From Thelonectria olida (Eukaryota > Ascomycota > Sordariomycetes > Hypocreales > Nectriaceae): DNA of 64,000 bases. Location of the stretch: contig JAGPYM010000015.1 in NCBI GenBank assembly GCA_020736575.1, forward strand, positions 868,001 to 932,000, in the 5' to 3' direction. How positions within the stretch are numbered: position 1 is the stretch's first letter; the number at the start of each line of letters is the position of its first letter. Made by a program: the position numbers and the translations under genes. The notes beneath the pieces were generated by a model. The model searched no databases. It had not been told where the DNA came from and worked only from the letters and a program-made list of their open reading frames with translations. This document shows, piece after piece, positions 30,294-41,136 of the stretch.

Positions 30294-31756
30294 CTAGACA
30301 GTACTTGTCGCTTCCAACGGCCATGCAATCATCTCTTCCCAAGGACTCCCTCGCAAAGAATCCGAAATGCATTTCATCAAACACTCAGCCCAGCCATGGA
30401 CGACCCAGCAAGACGGCTCCGCCACATGCAATATTGTGCAGTAGTAGGCCAACACAACCATGGCCGCGGGTTCGCGTTCGTGGATCAGCTCGACGTAATC
30501 CGCAGGAATGAGAATCGGCCAGAGGAACGCGGCTCGTAGCTCGAGTGCAGACGACTTTGGCTGGCGAGAAGAGACTTGAGAAATACACCCAGAGAGAGCC
30601 GTGACTGCGCTCCGGATCGCTTGGTTCACCTCGCTCCCAAGCAACGATGCTTCAAGTTCAAGGGCCTTGAGGTAAATTTGCTGTAGACCCAGCTCCTGCG
30701 CCGTGGGCTCCTGTGGGCCGATTGAAGTGAACAGCCTTGCTAACGGGCCCGATTTAATGTTGTGTTGCGATGCATCACGGATCGTGCTCATTCCTTTGAC
30801 GAGCTTGAATATGTCGAGAATGCTGTCCATGGGATCGAACGAGCCATTATAGCGGTCATAGCTTGGAAGAATGGCAAATGCACAGACAGTGAGCAGTACG
30901 GAAGCTGCAAAGAGGCTATGGCAGTTCCCAAATGTCACAGGGCCAGCAAGTGTCGTTCGGATCCCGTCTATTGCGAGGTTCTGATGCTGGGACGCTTGCA
31001 CGAGGTAGGCGTGACGGCGGTCTTTCTGTAGGTACGCAAGGTGATAGCCTGAGAAGGCTAGAATTTGATGGAGGAGAAATGGGCTGGTGAGAGCAAGTCG
31101 TGGGATGTCGTACTGCAGCGCCTCTTGCACGGTCGGGATATTGGTAAGTGTGCGGTACGACAGGGCGGTGTAGTGATGCATCAACTCAATGTCGGCCAAG
31201 CAGTGGTCTTTTGCAGCAGGCTTGATGTCGGCAAAGAGTTTTGAGAAATAAATGAACGGGTCTGCTTGAGACGAGGTTGTCTCTTGCTCCGCAGGCACAG
31301 CGCAAGATGGAACGCTGTCAGATCTCACACTGGATCGAGAGGATGATCTGGCAGAGGGGGTGTTGTTGTCAGAGCCAGGGCTGAGTAGACTAGGCGATCC
31401 CTGGTGATGAATTCAGCACTCAGTGCAGTATGCCGGACAAGGTGGTAGACTTACTTTACTAGCTCTCGACTTCCTTGTCGACGACGACTGCCGGATGCGT
31501 TTTGGTCGTTCAGCTATTGGCGGTGGGGGCTTGAGATCTAGAGGCGAGCCTCCGAGGCTGCAAGGGACAGCATGTCTGGCACACGCTGAACATGGGCGTC
31601 CTTCATCACACTATCCGTAGACGGGTGTGAGCATCTTCACTATTGGAGTTTCAAGCTCTGTTGCAGTTGAACTTGTAGCACCCTGCTTACCTTGACTCTT
31701 CTTTCTTTGCATTGCAGACATCCTGTACGTGATTTTCGGTACCCAAGTCGTTTCAT
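30294..31756 (-). CDS. Zn2Cys6 transcription factor
   Basis: Three exons (complement 31691-31756, 31455-31610, 30294-31400) splice to 442 residues. The zinc cluster is split by intron 1: CLQCKERRVK joins CDEGRPCSACARHAVPC, giving C-x2-C-x6-C-x5-C-x2-C-x6-C, the usual spacing for a binuclear zinc DNA-binding domain near the N-terminus. A basic linker (KPPPPIAERPKRIRQSSSTR) and a Ser-rich segment follow. The remaining ~330 residues are the helical fungal-specific regulatory domain of the short type (DIELMHHYTALSYRTLTNIP, LTSPFLLHQILAFSGYHLAY, HNIKSGPLARLFTSIG). It is related to the sterol-uptake-type (Upc2-like) Zn2Cys6 class in layout, an inference from its length and helical pattern. Targets are unknown. 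It converges with the membrane protein at 29167-30139. Confidence 0.9.
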
Positions 31757-32376
31757 CCTAGGCAATGTCGCGACGGCTTATTAGCGCTACGAGCGAACGT
31801 GTGATCGGATTCGGTTGAAGCTCCGTGTGCTCCCCCTGAAAAGCTGCAGTGTTGATCGTAGCTGGAGGCGAACCTGAGAACAACCTTTTGCAACTCCAAG
31901 ACTTCTTATCCCAATTCCAAAAGCTTACTTAAACTAATCTCCAATAGCTAAAAAAGAAGCATAGATGAAGCCACGAAAGGTGACGCAAGCTGTCTGATTA
32001 TTGGTGACCGGAAGGCTCGGGCTGCACTTCTTTACGAGGCGGAACTCGGACGCTGAACCAGGGGTTTCGCGGCAGGGTGGAAACAGGGGCTCAACGGGAA
32101 ATGGGCAATCAAAACCAGATCCGAGAACGAAGCCAAGGCGAGTCAGGGTCATTTACACTCAGCTCATCAAGGGCCCCGACCAAGGCATGATGGGCTAAGG
32201 CTGATTATTAGCGGCAGCAACCAAGGACCAATACATTTGGCCAAGGTGTTTTGGAGATAAACTAAAGACAAGTATCATTTCATTATTCTTGGGAGGGAAC
32301 CCTGTAAAAGATTCGTTTAAGCTTAGATCGCCTTCGTTTCAGAACTTGCGCATTCCCCAACATGTCTGAGTGCTAG
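31757..32376. other. Intergenic, no supported gene
   Basis: Promoter side of the Zn2Cys6 gene and 3' side of methyltransferase 2 (both minus strand). Nothing recognised. Confidence 0.4.
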
Positions 32377-33774
32377 TTAAGCCGCCTCAGGCTTCCGTCC
32401 ATAAATCGAACAACTGGCGCGGCAATTAGCTCTCAGGTTCATTGAGCAGTCTGGGAAAAGCTTACATGGGCCAGTAGGCGTGGATCTTGGGATCGTTCAA
32501 TTCCTTCCTCACATCGACCAGGAAGATGGTGACCTCGTCAAGAGTCCAACCAAGACCTCTTGTGAACGGTGCTAGAGTCAGTGCCTCCAGGGCAGCGGTG
32601 GTGTTTTCGTTATTCCATTCGCCAAGCTCCTTGTACTTCTTTTGCTTGGGCCAGCGATTCGTTGGCCATTTGAAGCGACCATCAACAATGTCGGTAAATC
32701 CGGCGTCGGCCATGTGTTTCCGCATCTCGTCGAACTTGACAAAGGGTCGGCCCAACTTGGCAGCTGCCTCATCAAGGAGCTTGCACCATTTGAACAGTGC
32801 CGTGTCCTCGGTCACGGTGTTGTCGTCGGATCTCATTTCACAGCCTACTTCCTGGATTTCGACCCAGCCTCCCGGGGTCAGGTTGCTACACGGGTAAGCC
32901 AAATACATTAGTGTGCCGGTGAGAGGCAAATGGACTGGATTGGGCTTACTCGTAGACGTTGCGAAAGTAGGTGGGCCAGTGCTGGATGCTGAAGTTCATC
33001 ATCCTGCTGTGGATGTAGTCAAAGGGCTTGGAATAGTTCCACTCCTCGTCAATATCGTCGATGATGAAACGGACATTAGGGGGCACACTGTGAGAATTAG
33101 CTGGTGCAAAAGGTGGGCATGCAGCTCCGAGTCTTACAAGTCGGGTTGACTAGGGGAGAGATCGATGCCAACGACTTCGCTTTCGGGGTGGTCGTCACCA
33201 AAGTCCATGGCCCAGATTCCTGTACCAGTGCCTACGTCAAGAACGTGCTTGACATCTGAGTCTTTGCGGCAAGGAGGAGCAAGGCCGAGCTGGCCGCCAA
33301 AGGTAAGAAGGCATAGATGATGTTGCAAGTCTGAGAGGTCAGCGGGTTTAACTAGATGGCTGGAATGATGCACTTACCTAGTCTTTCATTTTCGACATCG
33401 TCGTTAGGAAGATTGTACTCTAGTAGTCGTGGTTACCATCGAGCTCTTCTCAGGTCTAAAGAACGGGGAGCGGCTTACTTCCGTCTTTGTAGCCGTGATA
33501 GGTTCTACCGTTTTCACGACGGTAGTCAATGATGGAACTCGAGATGCTCTGGGTTGATGATGCGGCATCCTAGTACGGCAAAGACAAATTAGCCTGCGCC
33601 ACTGAGTGATAAGCAAAATGACATGCATACAGCTCCCAGGGCCGAGTCCCCATCGTCGTGCTCAAGCTAAACAATAGTTAGTCGGACTCAGTCTACGAGG
33701 GCGTGTGAACAAAGGGTAGTGAAACCTCATCATCAGCCAACAAAACGGGGTCGCTCTCGACTTCTGCTGCCATG
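32377..33774 (-). CDS. LaeA-like TAM-domain SAM-dependent methyltransferase 2
   Basis: Eight exons (complement) 33727-33774, 33631-33666, 33479-33569, 33378-33419, 33138-33330, 32950-33087, 32466-32885 and 32377-32413 give 334 residues in phase. The N-terminus is acidic (MAAEVESDPVLLADDELEHD), then SIIDYRRENGRTYHGYKDGK and YNLPNDDVENERLDLQHHL, the conserved entry of the family. SAM motif I is VLDVGTGTGIWAMDFGDDHP, then EVVGIDLSPSQPDFVPPNVR and GGWVEIQEV. The C-terminus is short (GRKPEAA). The exons encoding the two C-terminal thirds have exactly the lengths seen in methyltransferase 1 (138 and 420 nt), so the two genes are paralogues. Here one 193-nt exon replaces the three small motif-I exons (123, 23 and 38 nt plus introns) of gene 1. 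Substrate is unknown; family members are often tied to secondary metabolism control. Confidence 0.9.
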
Positions 33775-34926
33775 GTCACTTCCAGATAGTTGCTTTTTCT
33801 TAGTGGTGGTTACTTAGGTGATAGCATGGAAAAGGTTCCATCAGGTTGCAACAGAGTGCGATATTTATTTCCCGCGTGTTCTTTACCCCTCATGAACAGG
33901 TGGCAGCCAAGCTTCTGACCGCCCTCGCTCCCTTGTCGCTGCATCCGGTAGCGAGCCAATGGGAAGATGTGGGAAACGTACGAACCAACAGACAGTCGCC
34001 TCTTCTGGGGCTGGGCATGGGCCGAGGAAGCGTCCGAGTTGTCTGACAGTAAGATGTAGTGCTTGATAACATAACAAAGAGGCCATTTGGAAAAAGGGTC
34101 GCTAAGAACAAAGAATGAGTAACGAGAGAAAAGATGAGCAGCCATTTTCTTCCATTTTAGCAAAGTTCTGAATCTCTTAGCAAGCCTGGAAGGAGATCAC
34201 GTCACGAATGAAGCGCTCGGGACGGCCCGTACAAGAGGGGGATTTAGTTTGCCCTTTAGTGACGGGGCTGCCTGAATGGGTAACCGAGGCAAACTGATAT
34301 CTAACCTACTGCCGGTCCAGTCACTGGATGGCGCAATACAGCTAAGATAGGTATGATGGCCACTTCTATAAGGAGATGAGGTCCGCTTCAGATAGAAGGC
34401 AGAGAGCAGGTTGATACCAAATGCAAACAATGGTGCGATCGAGACTTGAAAATTGATTCGGATCAACATTCCATCCTTTAGACCGGGGCGGCGACGCTTG
34501 GCATGTAGCTGGAGGAGGCTAGGGCAGCCACGCGGTCAAGTCTAAGATAACGAAGGAAATAGCGATACCGCAGTATTCAAGACGGATGGTTCTCCTAGAG
34601 TCAGTACGCGCTTATCCATGCTTGGGCTTTTCGAACTCGATCTGTCGTTGCCATTTCTACTAGGCCTCTGATCATGATCCCAATGATGCGATCAGAGAGA
34701 GGACCTAGGACAGTAAACGAGAATAGATTGATTTGAAGACACTCCAACTAGGAGGAATCGATGTCAGTGATGATAATGGCGAAACGTTTGATTCATCATC
34801 ACTTACACGTTTTGTGTCTGTTGTAGGCTTGATGCGGCCAAGTGTGAGGATATTATTCATAATCAGTACATCAGTGTCTATCTAGTCGTGCATCATCTCG
34901 AAATACACGAATGTCTGCTGAGAAAC
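33775..34926. other. 1.15 kb intergenic, no supported gene
   Basis: Short frames only (for example 33810-34163 minus), none with domain evidence. It probably holds the promoter of methyltransferase 2 and the 3' region of HET gene 1. Confidence 0.45.
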
Positions 34927-37518
34927 CTACTTAAGAATTACCATCTTCCAATCTCTATCCAAACGCAGCCAGTCCTCTTCCTTAATTACCGCAGTTCCAA
35001 GGCGGCTCCAAACACCTTTTTCAATTTCACTCTCCTTTACAACCAGAACGTTCAGCTTTCCTGTTTCCTCTGCCATGGTGATCTCGTAGAATCTCGATAT
35101 TACAATGAATTCCAGCGTGTGCTTCTTTGGTGTCGAAAATTTGCTGACTTTTTCTTCTTCACCAGGGGCTGTGTCAGTATTCCCAATGGGAACCGATGCT
35201 TTATCCTCCGACTCCTCCGACTTGCCCAGTATAGGACTATATGGCGGGGCCATAGACATGAACACATCAGTGGCGAATCTTGATTCGATTGTGAGAACGG
35301 TATCTCCAATCTCAACGCAGAGGGTGTCTCCCCCGTGATCCTTGAGCCACCCAGGCGCTTGAGCATGGCTGGTCCAAAAGACCAGACGGCCAGTATCGTG
35401 CACAGGAAGTGCCGTTTGTCCGGTCCCTGAAATATCAATGGACTTGACCTGGGAGACGACGTGCCCCATACTTTGTATGGGTTGTGTGATGCTCGTATCA
35501 CCCTTCCACGTTGGAGTAGTATCTGCTTTGGTCTTCCCATCCTCGTCTTTGCAGTGATGGGCATCACTCTGAGACTCTACCGCTGTGGCACCCACGGGTC
35601 GTACGGTCCCGTCGCTCATCAACGAGTAAAACACAAGTTCTGACTTTGAGTCACCGCAACGTGTTTTGTCTGCGAGAGCTTCATTGTGGATGTTGCCACC
35701 GACGAAGCCGGTCCAGCCCAGCCAAGTCCAGCTTGGATATGGGATGTGGTGGACCAGGGATCCCTCAAACACAACTTGAACCATTCTTTCACGACGATGC
35801 TCGCCGTGTTGCCAGAGGAGAGCTTGGTCAAACCGATCTGTCAACAAACCCCAGTGTATGGCCTCCTTATTCAGGCGCTCGCACCGGCGGATTATTCCCA
35901 GAAAAGCAGAGAGCGCGTCCTCTGGGAACGTAAACTGCCGGGTGTTATACTGGGCAGTGTAGGTTCCAAAGGCCAGTCTGGAGAACTTGGGATCGCCGTC
36001 ATCCCACTCGTCGTTGCACCCCAGAGCCTGCGGCAAAACCCAGACTGGCGGCTCTGTGGGTTCCAAGATGGTTTCTTCATCCCACATGGAGGTTTCACAG
36101 AGCCAGTAGACTTGGGAGCTGGTGAAAACTAGCGCACGCTTGGATAGGAGCTTTTCTTGGTATGTCCATCCTCGCGTGTTCCAAGTCGAGGACGGGAGCA
36201 TTTCCTGGTCGGACAGGGCTGCGGTGGTGGCAAGACAAAGACCGTCGGGGGAAATTCGTATTCGGCGGTGGAAGACATTGCGTGGTCTTCCCTCGATGCC
36301 TACTATGCCGGTATCCGAGTCCTCGCCGCATGCAGCCACGATGGTAAGAACAGCACCCGAAAACACGAGGTCCATCTGGGATGTTTGCAAGTCCAGATCG
36401 CCTACATCGTCTTGAATGATGCAGAGGGCGTCCACCCATAGATATCGCTCCTCTAAATTGTCGGTAAGGGACATAGCATCGTGGATCGTTTTGGGAACAG
36501 CGATTGTGTCAAGGCCGTTGGCTTCCCTGAGCTGAGAGAAATTCTGAGTTGTAAGGCACCTGTCCCAGCGTACCTTCAAGGCCTCTTCGTCGTGGCCCCA
36601 TACGTAACTGAGGCAGACGTAGCGACCTTGGGGAGGCAAATCCACGACACGCCGTTCCTTGACATCGATGACCCGGAGCGCTTGCCCTTGCTCGTTGCTC
36701 CCACCGGCCCATGCTGGGTGAGCGCAGGTATCCCCATGTTCCTTCTCACACTGGTGCAACCATCTCCTAATCGTCGAGAGCTCTATCAGGGGACCGACTT
36801 CGCGTCCGGAGCCCACAGGGGAGGGTTTCTTGCTTGCTTGTTCGGCAGGTTCTGTTTGATCATGGCTCTCCCAAATCGCCTGAAACGTGACCGCGTCGGT
36901 GGATGAGAAAACGGCCCAGGGCGATGGTGTCAGGGTCACCCGCAGACGATAAATGACCCGGCTGCTCTCAAGGCTAGAGGACTTTGAACCTAACTCTTCT
37001 CGCGAGCTCTGGGTCTCTTCTTCGTCTTGGCTGGCATCAAGGTCCTGGGAGCAGAAGAAGGTCGGTGCGATGTGACACTCGATCGGTTCATCGGACCAGG
37101 TCAAAGGGATTCCGTGTTCTTCGATCTCATCGCTCTTCATTGGGAGCTTTTTCTTAGGCGGTTTGTATTCGTCGTCGTCCTCGTCGCCAGACAGGGATTC
37201 GCTGGCAAGTGACGACGGGTAGGATCCGAAGTAAACATTCGACATGTGCTTTGGAGGCGTCCGCTTATAGCGCTCTCTCAGCGCGTCGAGAACAATGGTA
37301 CAGAATCGACATGTTTCGGTACGCTGAATGATGCTTTCGATAGTCCCCAGCGAGATCTTGGGACCCGAATAGCTTCCCCCATTTGTGCCGTAGATGAGGG
37401 ATTTAAGGTCGATGGCAGCGCAAGTGCTGCAGAGGGCGTCGATTGTTGATTCCATTTTGAGATGATTGACGAATGGATGAATCGTAGGGGATGTGACCTC
37501 TTTTTGACCCAGGACCAT
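34927..37518 (-). CDS. HET-domain (heterokaryon incompatibility) protein 1
   Basis: Intronless, 863 codons from ATG 37518 (an in-frame Met at 37455 is a plausible alternative start). A Cys-containing N-terminus (CSTCAAIDLKSLIYG, ETCRFC) is followed by an acidic linker. The HET core begins near residue 300: GRYVCLSYVWGHDEEALKVR, then PKTIHDAMSLTDNLEERYLW (which leads into VDALCIIQDD) and NTRGWTYQEKLLSKRALVFT. These are the three conserved HET blocks. The C-terminal ~350 residues are variable, with SWTWLGWTGFVGG, a usual post-HET feature. HET proteins trigger cell death or growth arrest after fusion of unlike hyphae. Allele specificity cannot be judged. The frame is intact and long, suggesting a functional gene. 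Confidence 0.93.
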   Translation of the reverse strand: MVLGQKEVTSPTIHPFVNHLKMESTIDALCSTCAAIDLKSLIYGTNGGSYSGPKISLGTIESIIQRTETCRFCTIVLDALRERYKRTPPKHMSNVYFGSYPSSLASESLSGDEDDDEYKPPKKKLPMKSDEIEEHGIPLTWSDEPIECHIAPTFFCSQDLDASQDEEETQSSREELGSKSSSLESSRVIYRLRVTLTPSPWAVFSSTDAVTFQAIWESHDQTEPAEQASKKPSPVGSGREVGPLIELSTIRRWLHQCEKEHGDTCAHPAWAGGSNEQGQALRVIDVKERRVVDLPPQGRYVCLSYVWGHDEEALKVRWDRCLTTQNFSQLREANGLDTIAVPKTIHDAMSLTDNLEERYLWVDALCIIQDDVGDLDLQTSQMDLVFSGAVLTIVAACGEDSDTGIVGIEGRPRNVFHRRIRISPDGLCLATTAALSDQEMLPSSTWNTRGWTYQEKLLSKRALVFTSSQVYWLCETSMWDEETILEPTEPPVWVLPQALGCNDEWDDGDPKFSRLAFGTYTAQYNTRQFTFPEDALSAFLGIIRRCERLNKEAIHWGLLTDRFDQALLWQHGEHRRERMVQVVFEGSLVHHIPYPSWTWLGWTGFVGGNIHNEALADKTRCGDSKSELVFYSLMSDGTVRPVGATAVESQSDAHHCKDEDGKTKADTTPTWKGDTSITQPIQSMGHVVSQVKSIDISGTGQTALPVHDTGRLVFWTSHAQAPGWLKDHGGDTLCVEIGDTVLTIESRFATDVFMSMAPPYSPILGKSEESEDKASVPIGNTDTAPGEEEKVSKFSTPKKHTLEFIVISRFYEITMAEETGKLNVLVVKESEIEKGVWSRLGTAVIKEEDWLRLDRDWKMVILK

Positions 37519-37921
37519 GAGGCGTTTTGATTTACCGAAGTCTAGGCATCCAATGCGAAAGTCCTTCTCCAGTCAGCAAGGCGTTCTCGCCAGCTTGATA
37601 ATGGCTGTGCCTCGTAACTCGCCTTAGCTGATTAATTAGTAGTCCAAAGTCCCTATCAACCCGCTCTCAGGTCCGTGAGCTAGTGGCAGAATAGGTAAGT
37701 ACTCCGTACATATCCGAAGAAAGGGCCAAAACAAGTTTGTAATTAATATCCGCTACCCGATGAGCCAACAATCAACTGTTGGGGACGATAAATCAGGCGC
37801 AATGCCACCAACAGCGGAGGCCAACAGTCGGCGCACTTATGAGTCAAGGCTTGGGCTATTTCACAGCCATAACAAACTCTTAATATCCAGTCTTCGCCGT
37901 GTCGGACACCATTTCTGAGCG
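37519..37921. other. Intergenic
   Basis: About 400 bases upstream of HET gene 1 (minus strand) and of the plus-strand F-box remnant. No gene seen. Confidence 0.4.
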
Positions 37922-38822
37922 ATGATCCTCGAAGATTCAGACATGCATACCCGACATAACACCACATCGCTCGGAACGTTGCCAGGCGAGATCCTGCAGC
38001 GAATCTTTGAAAACTTCTGCCCTAGTTGCTCCATTCGTTTTCAGATGTCGTTGACGACGAGGACTATTTCAACATCATCAAATCGCTCGAGGCCCTCACG
38101 CTGACCTCAAAGCCCTTATACCAGCTTTCCGGGGCCTGAAAGAATTCCGTCTTTCCGATAGCACGTTTGAACTCACGTCGGAAGGCTCTGACTTTGCGGT
38201 TCTCCGCGACTTGCTCAAGCACTCTTTGAATCTCGAGGCGGTTCATTTCTCTGTCCATGATTGGGAGGGTTTTGGTTTCAAGAAGCAAGTCGAGCCCAAG
38301 GACGTCCTCGATATGTTCCGACCAGCGGCACCGAATCTCACGCACCTTGAACAGTGTTTTGCAGAAGCATCGCCAAGCCCCGACCTTGATGCGTCGGCGC
38401 TGTCCGCATTCAGCAGTCTTGAAACCCTCAGCATCAGCCCGAACATTTTCTGCCGTTGTCAATCGGATCCGCAGAAGCCACCGTGTCTAGCCGAAATCAC
38501 ACCGCCTACCGTCAAACGAAGTGTCCTTCGGCTGGGCTCGAGGCTTTGCGTTTGCGCAGACGGGGTTCTAGGCCTTGCTGGCAAGGTGGCAGATGGGAGA
38601 TTCCCTCTTCTCAGGCGCCTCGAGTTTGAGCTTAAGAACTTCCCAACTGGCCCCGAAACGCCATATACATCCTACCGCTATGTGGCAGAAGCTCTGGAGC
38701 AGTATCGTGAAGCATTTGGAGGAACCCCTGTCTCGTTGTATTTTTACGGCAGCTTCTTCAACTGGCTGTCGCAATGGAAAGGGGACGAGGGGGGATGGAC
38801 GAATGTATATGTTAAAATATGA
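37922..38822 (+). pseudogene. Broken F-box protein gene
   Basis: The plus strand opens with an F-box-like motif LGTLPGEILQRIFENFCPSC. The frame then shifts near 38045, where DDEDYFNIIKSLEALTLTSK appears in another frame, and meets TGA near 38138. A third stretch from 38141 to the stop at 38822 has F-box C-terminal (leucine-rich-like) character: GLKEFRLSDSTFEL, then LLKHSLNLEAVHFSVHD and FPLLRRLEFELKNFP. Joining these needs at least one frameshift and a deletion between LYQLS and GLKEF. The second half may still be transcribed. Intact F-box proteins recruit substrates to SCF ubiquitin ligases. It lies between two HET genes, a common setting for such genes. Confidence 0.7.
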
Positions 38823-39088
38823 ATGCTCCCTGGGAACGATCCTATATCTGCACTTCAAACAGAGCGATCGGTTGAGATTCTGTCCTCTTCGGCCGATGAG
38901 TTGGGTGGTTATCGCCAAAGCGAGCTGCAGCTCACCTGGTCATCCTTTAACCTGCGCAGATGGATGTATCTTAATTCAGGACTCGTTTCGACAGGGCATT
39001 AACAATCTGGCATGCTCAATTCATTCGACTTTCTGGCCATTTGCGACCTCATTGATTCATTAGTGAATCCATTGAGATGACTACGGAC

Positions 39089-41136
39089 CTATATCATAAC
39101 TATATCCTGCATCTGCCGCATCGCATCATTCAAGAACAGCCGAAACGCTTCATTTCGCTCACTGGAGTCCTTCAGGTTCTGCAGCCCCCAGCCACGCCAG
39201 TCCCCCTTAGGCACAAGATCAAACAGCAGTGTGCGACAGATACCAATGCGGCGGAACATGCAGAGACCTGGCTGTCCTGCAACTCGCGCGAGGATCAACG
39301 ACTCCAGCCGGTGATCTTCCCTTTCATCGCGGCCGGAGAAATGCCCCCCTTGATATCCTGTGACGTACAGTGGGAGGATGAACACGTCGTTTCCACGGAG
39401 AATTGGGTCGCCGCATGTCTCCCGGTGGTCCAGGTTGCCATCCAAAGAGGCCTGCTTTCCGGTTTCCAAGCGCACATGAAGCTGCACGTATCCCGTATTG
39501 CTGTCTTCCACGCGCGTCACTTGAACCACCGCACCGCGCAGCGCAAGCCACGCACTCTCGAGAGCTCCATACTGATCTTTTCTCCCCTTTTGCAGCTTTT
39601 GGTCATGGCCAATATAGCTGGCAAGCCAGTAACATCTACTCGCTTTATCTCGCCCCTTGAAGTGGACTTCTCCTTGTGATGCGGCCCACGAAAAGCTCGG
39701 CGCAACAAACGATTGCCGTTTGATTTTATCGGATGTGCTACCCCGGCAAGCAGGATACCAGAGAAGATCGTCCACAAAATTCTCGACCCATATTCCGGCA
39801 CAATATGTATGGCCTTTTTGCTTGGCGACGGCCCGTGCAATGCCGGCGAAAGCTGGGAGCGTGTCGTACTCTTTTGTGATATCACACGCAGTGAAATGCT
39901 CAATCGTTTCTGTCCAGGTAGGTCGCCTATCCATCGACCTCGGGACCATAGAGAGGGGATCGCTCTCAGAAGCCATCATCTCGTTGCATTCCCAGACGAT
40001 TTGGTCTCGTGTGAACATGAGGGCTCTTGGGGAAAGCCATCGCTCTTGAACTGCCCAGGCTCGTCTGGACAGCGGCTCGCGGTCGACAAACTGAGACGGA
40101 ATTCCCGAGTCATACTCTCTGTTGACCATGTAAAATGTCTTTGCGTCGCCCGTTTCCGTCACTTCCTCTTTCACGACGACTGTTTCTGTCCTCGGCGAGA
40201 GAAACCCTTCTGTTGGAGACGAAGATCTTGACGCAATAATGGTAAGATCTGCGTTGCCATACACAGACTCCATCTTGGACGACTCTTCCGCCCAGTCGTC
40301 GTCATCGTGTTGGATGATGCAGAGGGAATCAATCCAGACATAACGAATGCCGAGGCGACGGGCTACACGGACAGCGTCTGCAAACGTCTTTGGAAGTCTC
40401 GCAGCGTCTATCCAGACGTGGAACTCACGCACATTGTCTCTTGTAGTGATCAAGGGCTGCGATCCGCCCCAGCAATGGCTCAAAGCCACGTACTTGCCTG
40501 GAGATGTACGGCCAGATACCAGTCGAAGACAGGGGGAATCTTCGTCCCCAACGTCCAAAAGTCTCGTAGGCATGAGATCGGGCTTTGGTCGAGAGCAGCC
40601 CGGATGGTGCTTTCCGCAATAGTCCATCCAGAGTGCGACGTGGCCGAAAGTTTTCCATCCGATGGGGTCTTCTTCAACAAGGTGGACTATTAATGTATTA
40701 GAACAATTGCTCACTTGTTATCAAGGCGCAAATTGAAGATCTGCGTACTATCATCTTCTCTTATGATCCAGCTCACGTCCAAGTGATGCTGGCAGTTGCG
40801 ATACATGAGTCTTCTAACTGGACCATCGACTCGGACAAAGATGATGACATCGTCATTCTTGCTTCGCTCTGATGACAGCCGTTGGTCCATTTCCAGGAAT
40901 CGAGTCCCTGTAAGGGCGCATACGTCACATGCTTCTCCTCGAGAGCATTTCCGTGAGAAGTCTTCCAAACGAATTCTCATCAAGTCGGCGTACGTGTTGG
41001 ATCTGCCCCGGATCTTGGCCAGGGCGTCTCGTACTTGAATGTCATTGCATATCGAGCATGGCATGCCTGGCGTCCATTCCGACGCCGGGCTGGTTCCTAG
41101 GAGTGTGTCCCGAAGGGAGGATAATGCGGACAACAT
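39089..41136 (-). CDS. HET-domain protein 2
   Basis: Two exons (complement 40749-41136 and 39089-40686) joined by a 62-nt intron. The donor GTACGC is in phase; a nearer GTGAGC donor gives the wrong frame. The product is 661 residues. N-terminus: MPCSICNDIQVRDALAKIRG and a second Cys pair (CSRGEACDVCAL), typical of the pre-HET Cys region. HET core: YVALSHCWGGSQPLITTRDN, ARRLGIRYVWIDSLCIIQHD (then DDDWAEESSKMESVYGNADL) and REPLSRRAWAVQERWLSPRA. The C-terminus has APSFSWAASQGEV, the usual SW block. Expected role: incompatibility-triggered cell death. The gene is intact. It shares strand and class with HET gene 1 but is not a close copy. Confidence 0.92.

Noticed and set aside
40687..40748. Stop codon splitting HET gene 2 into two genes
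   Set aside because: Donor GTACGC at 40748 and acceptor at 40687 join the halves in phase; the nearer GTGAGC donor was rejected because it shifts the frame.
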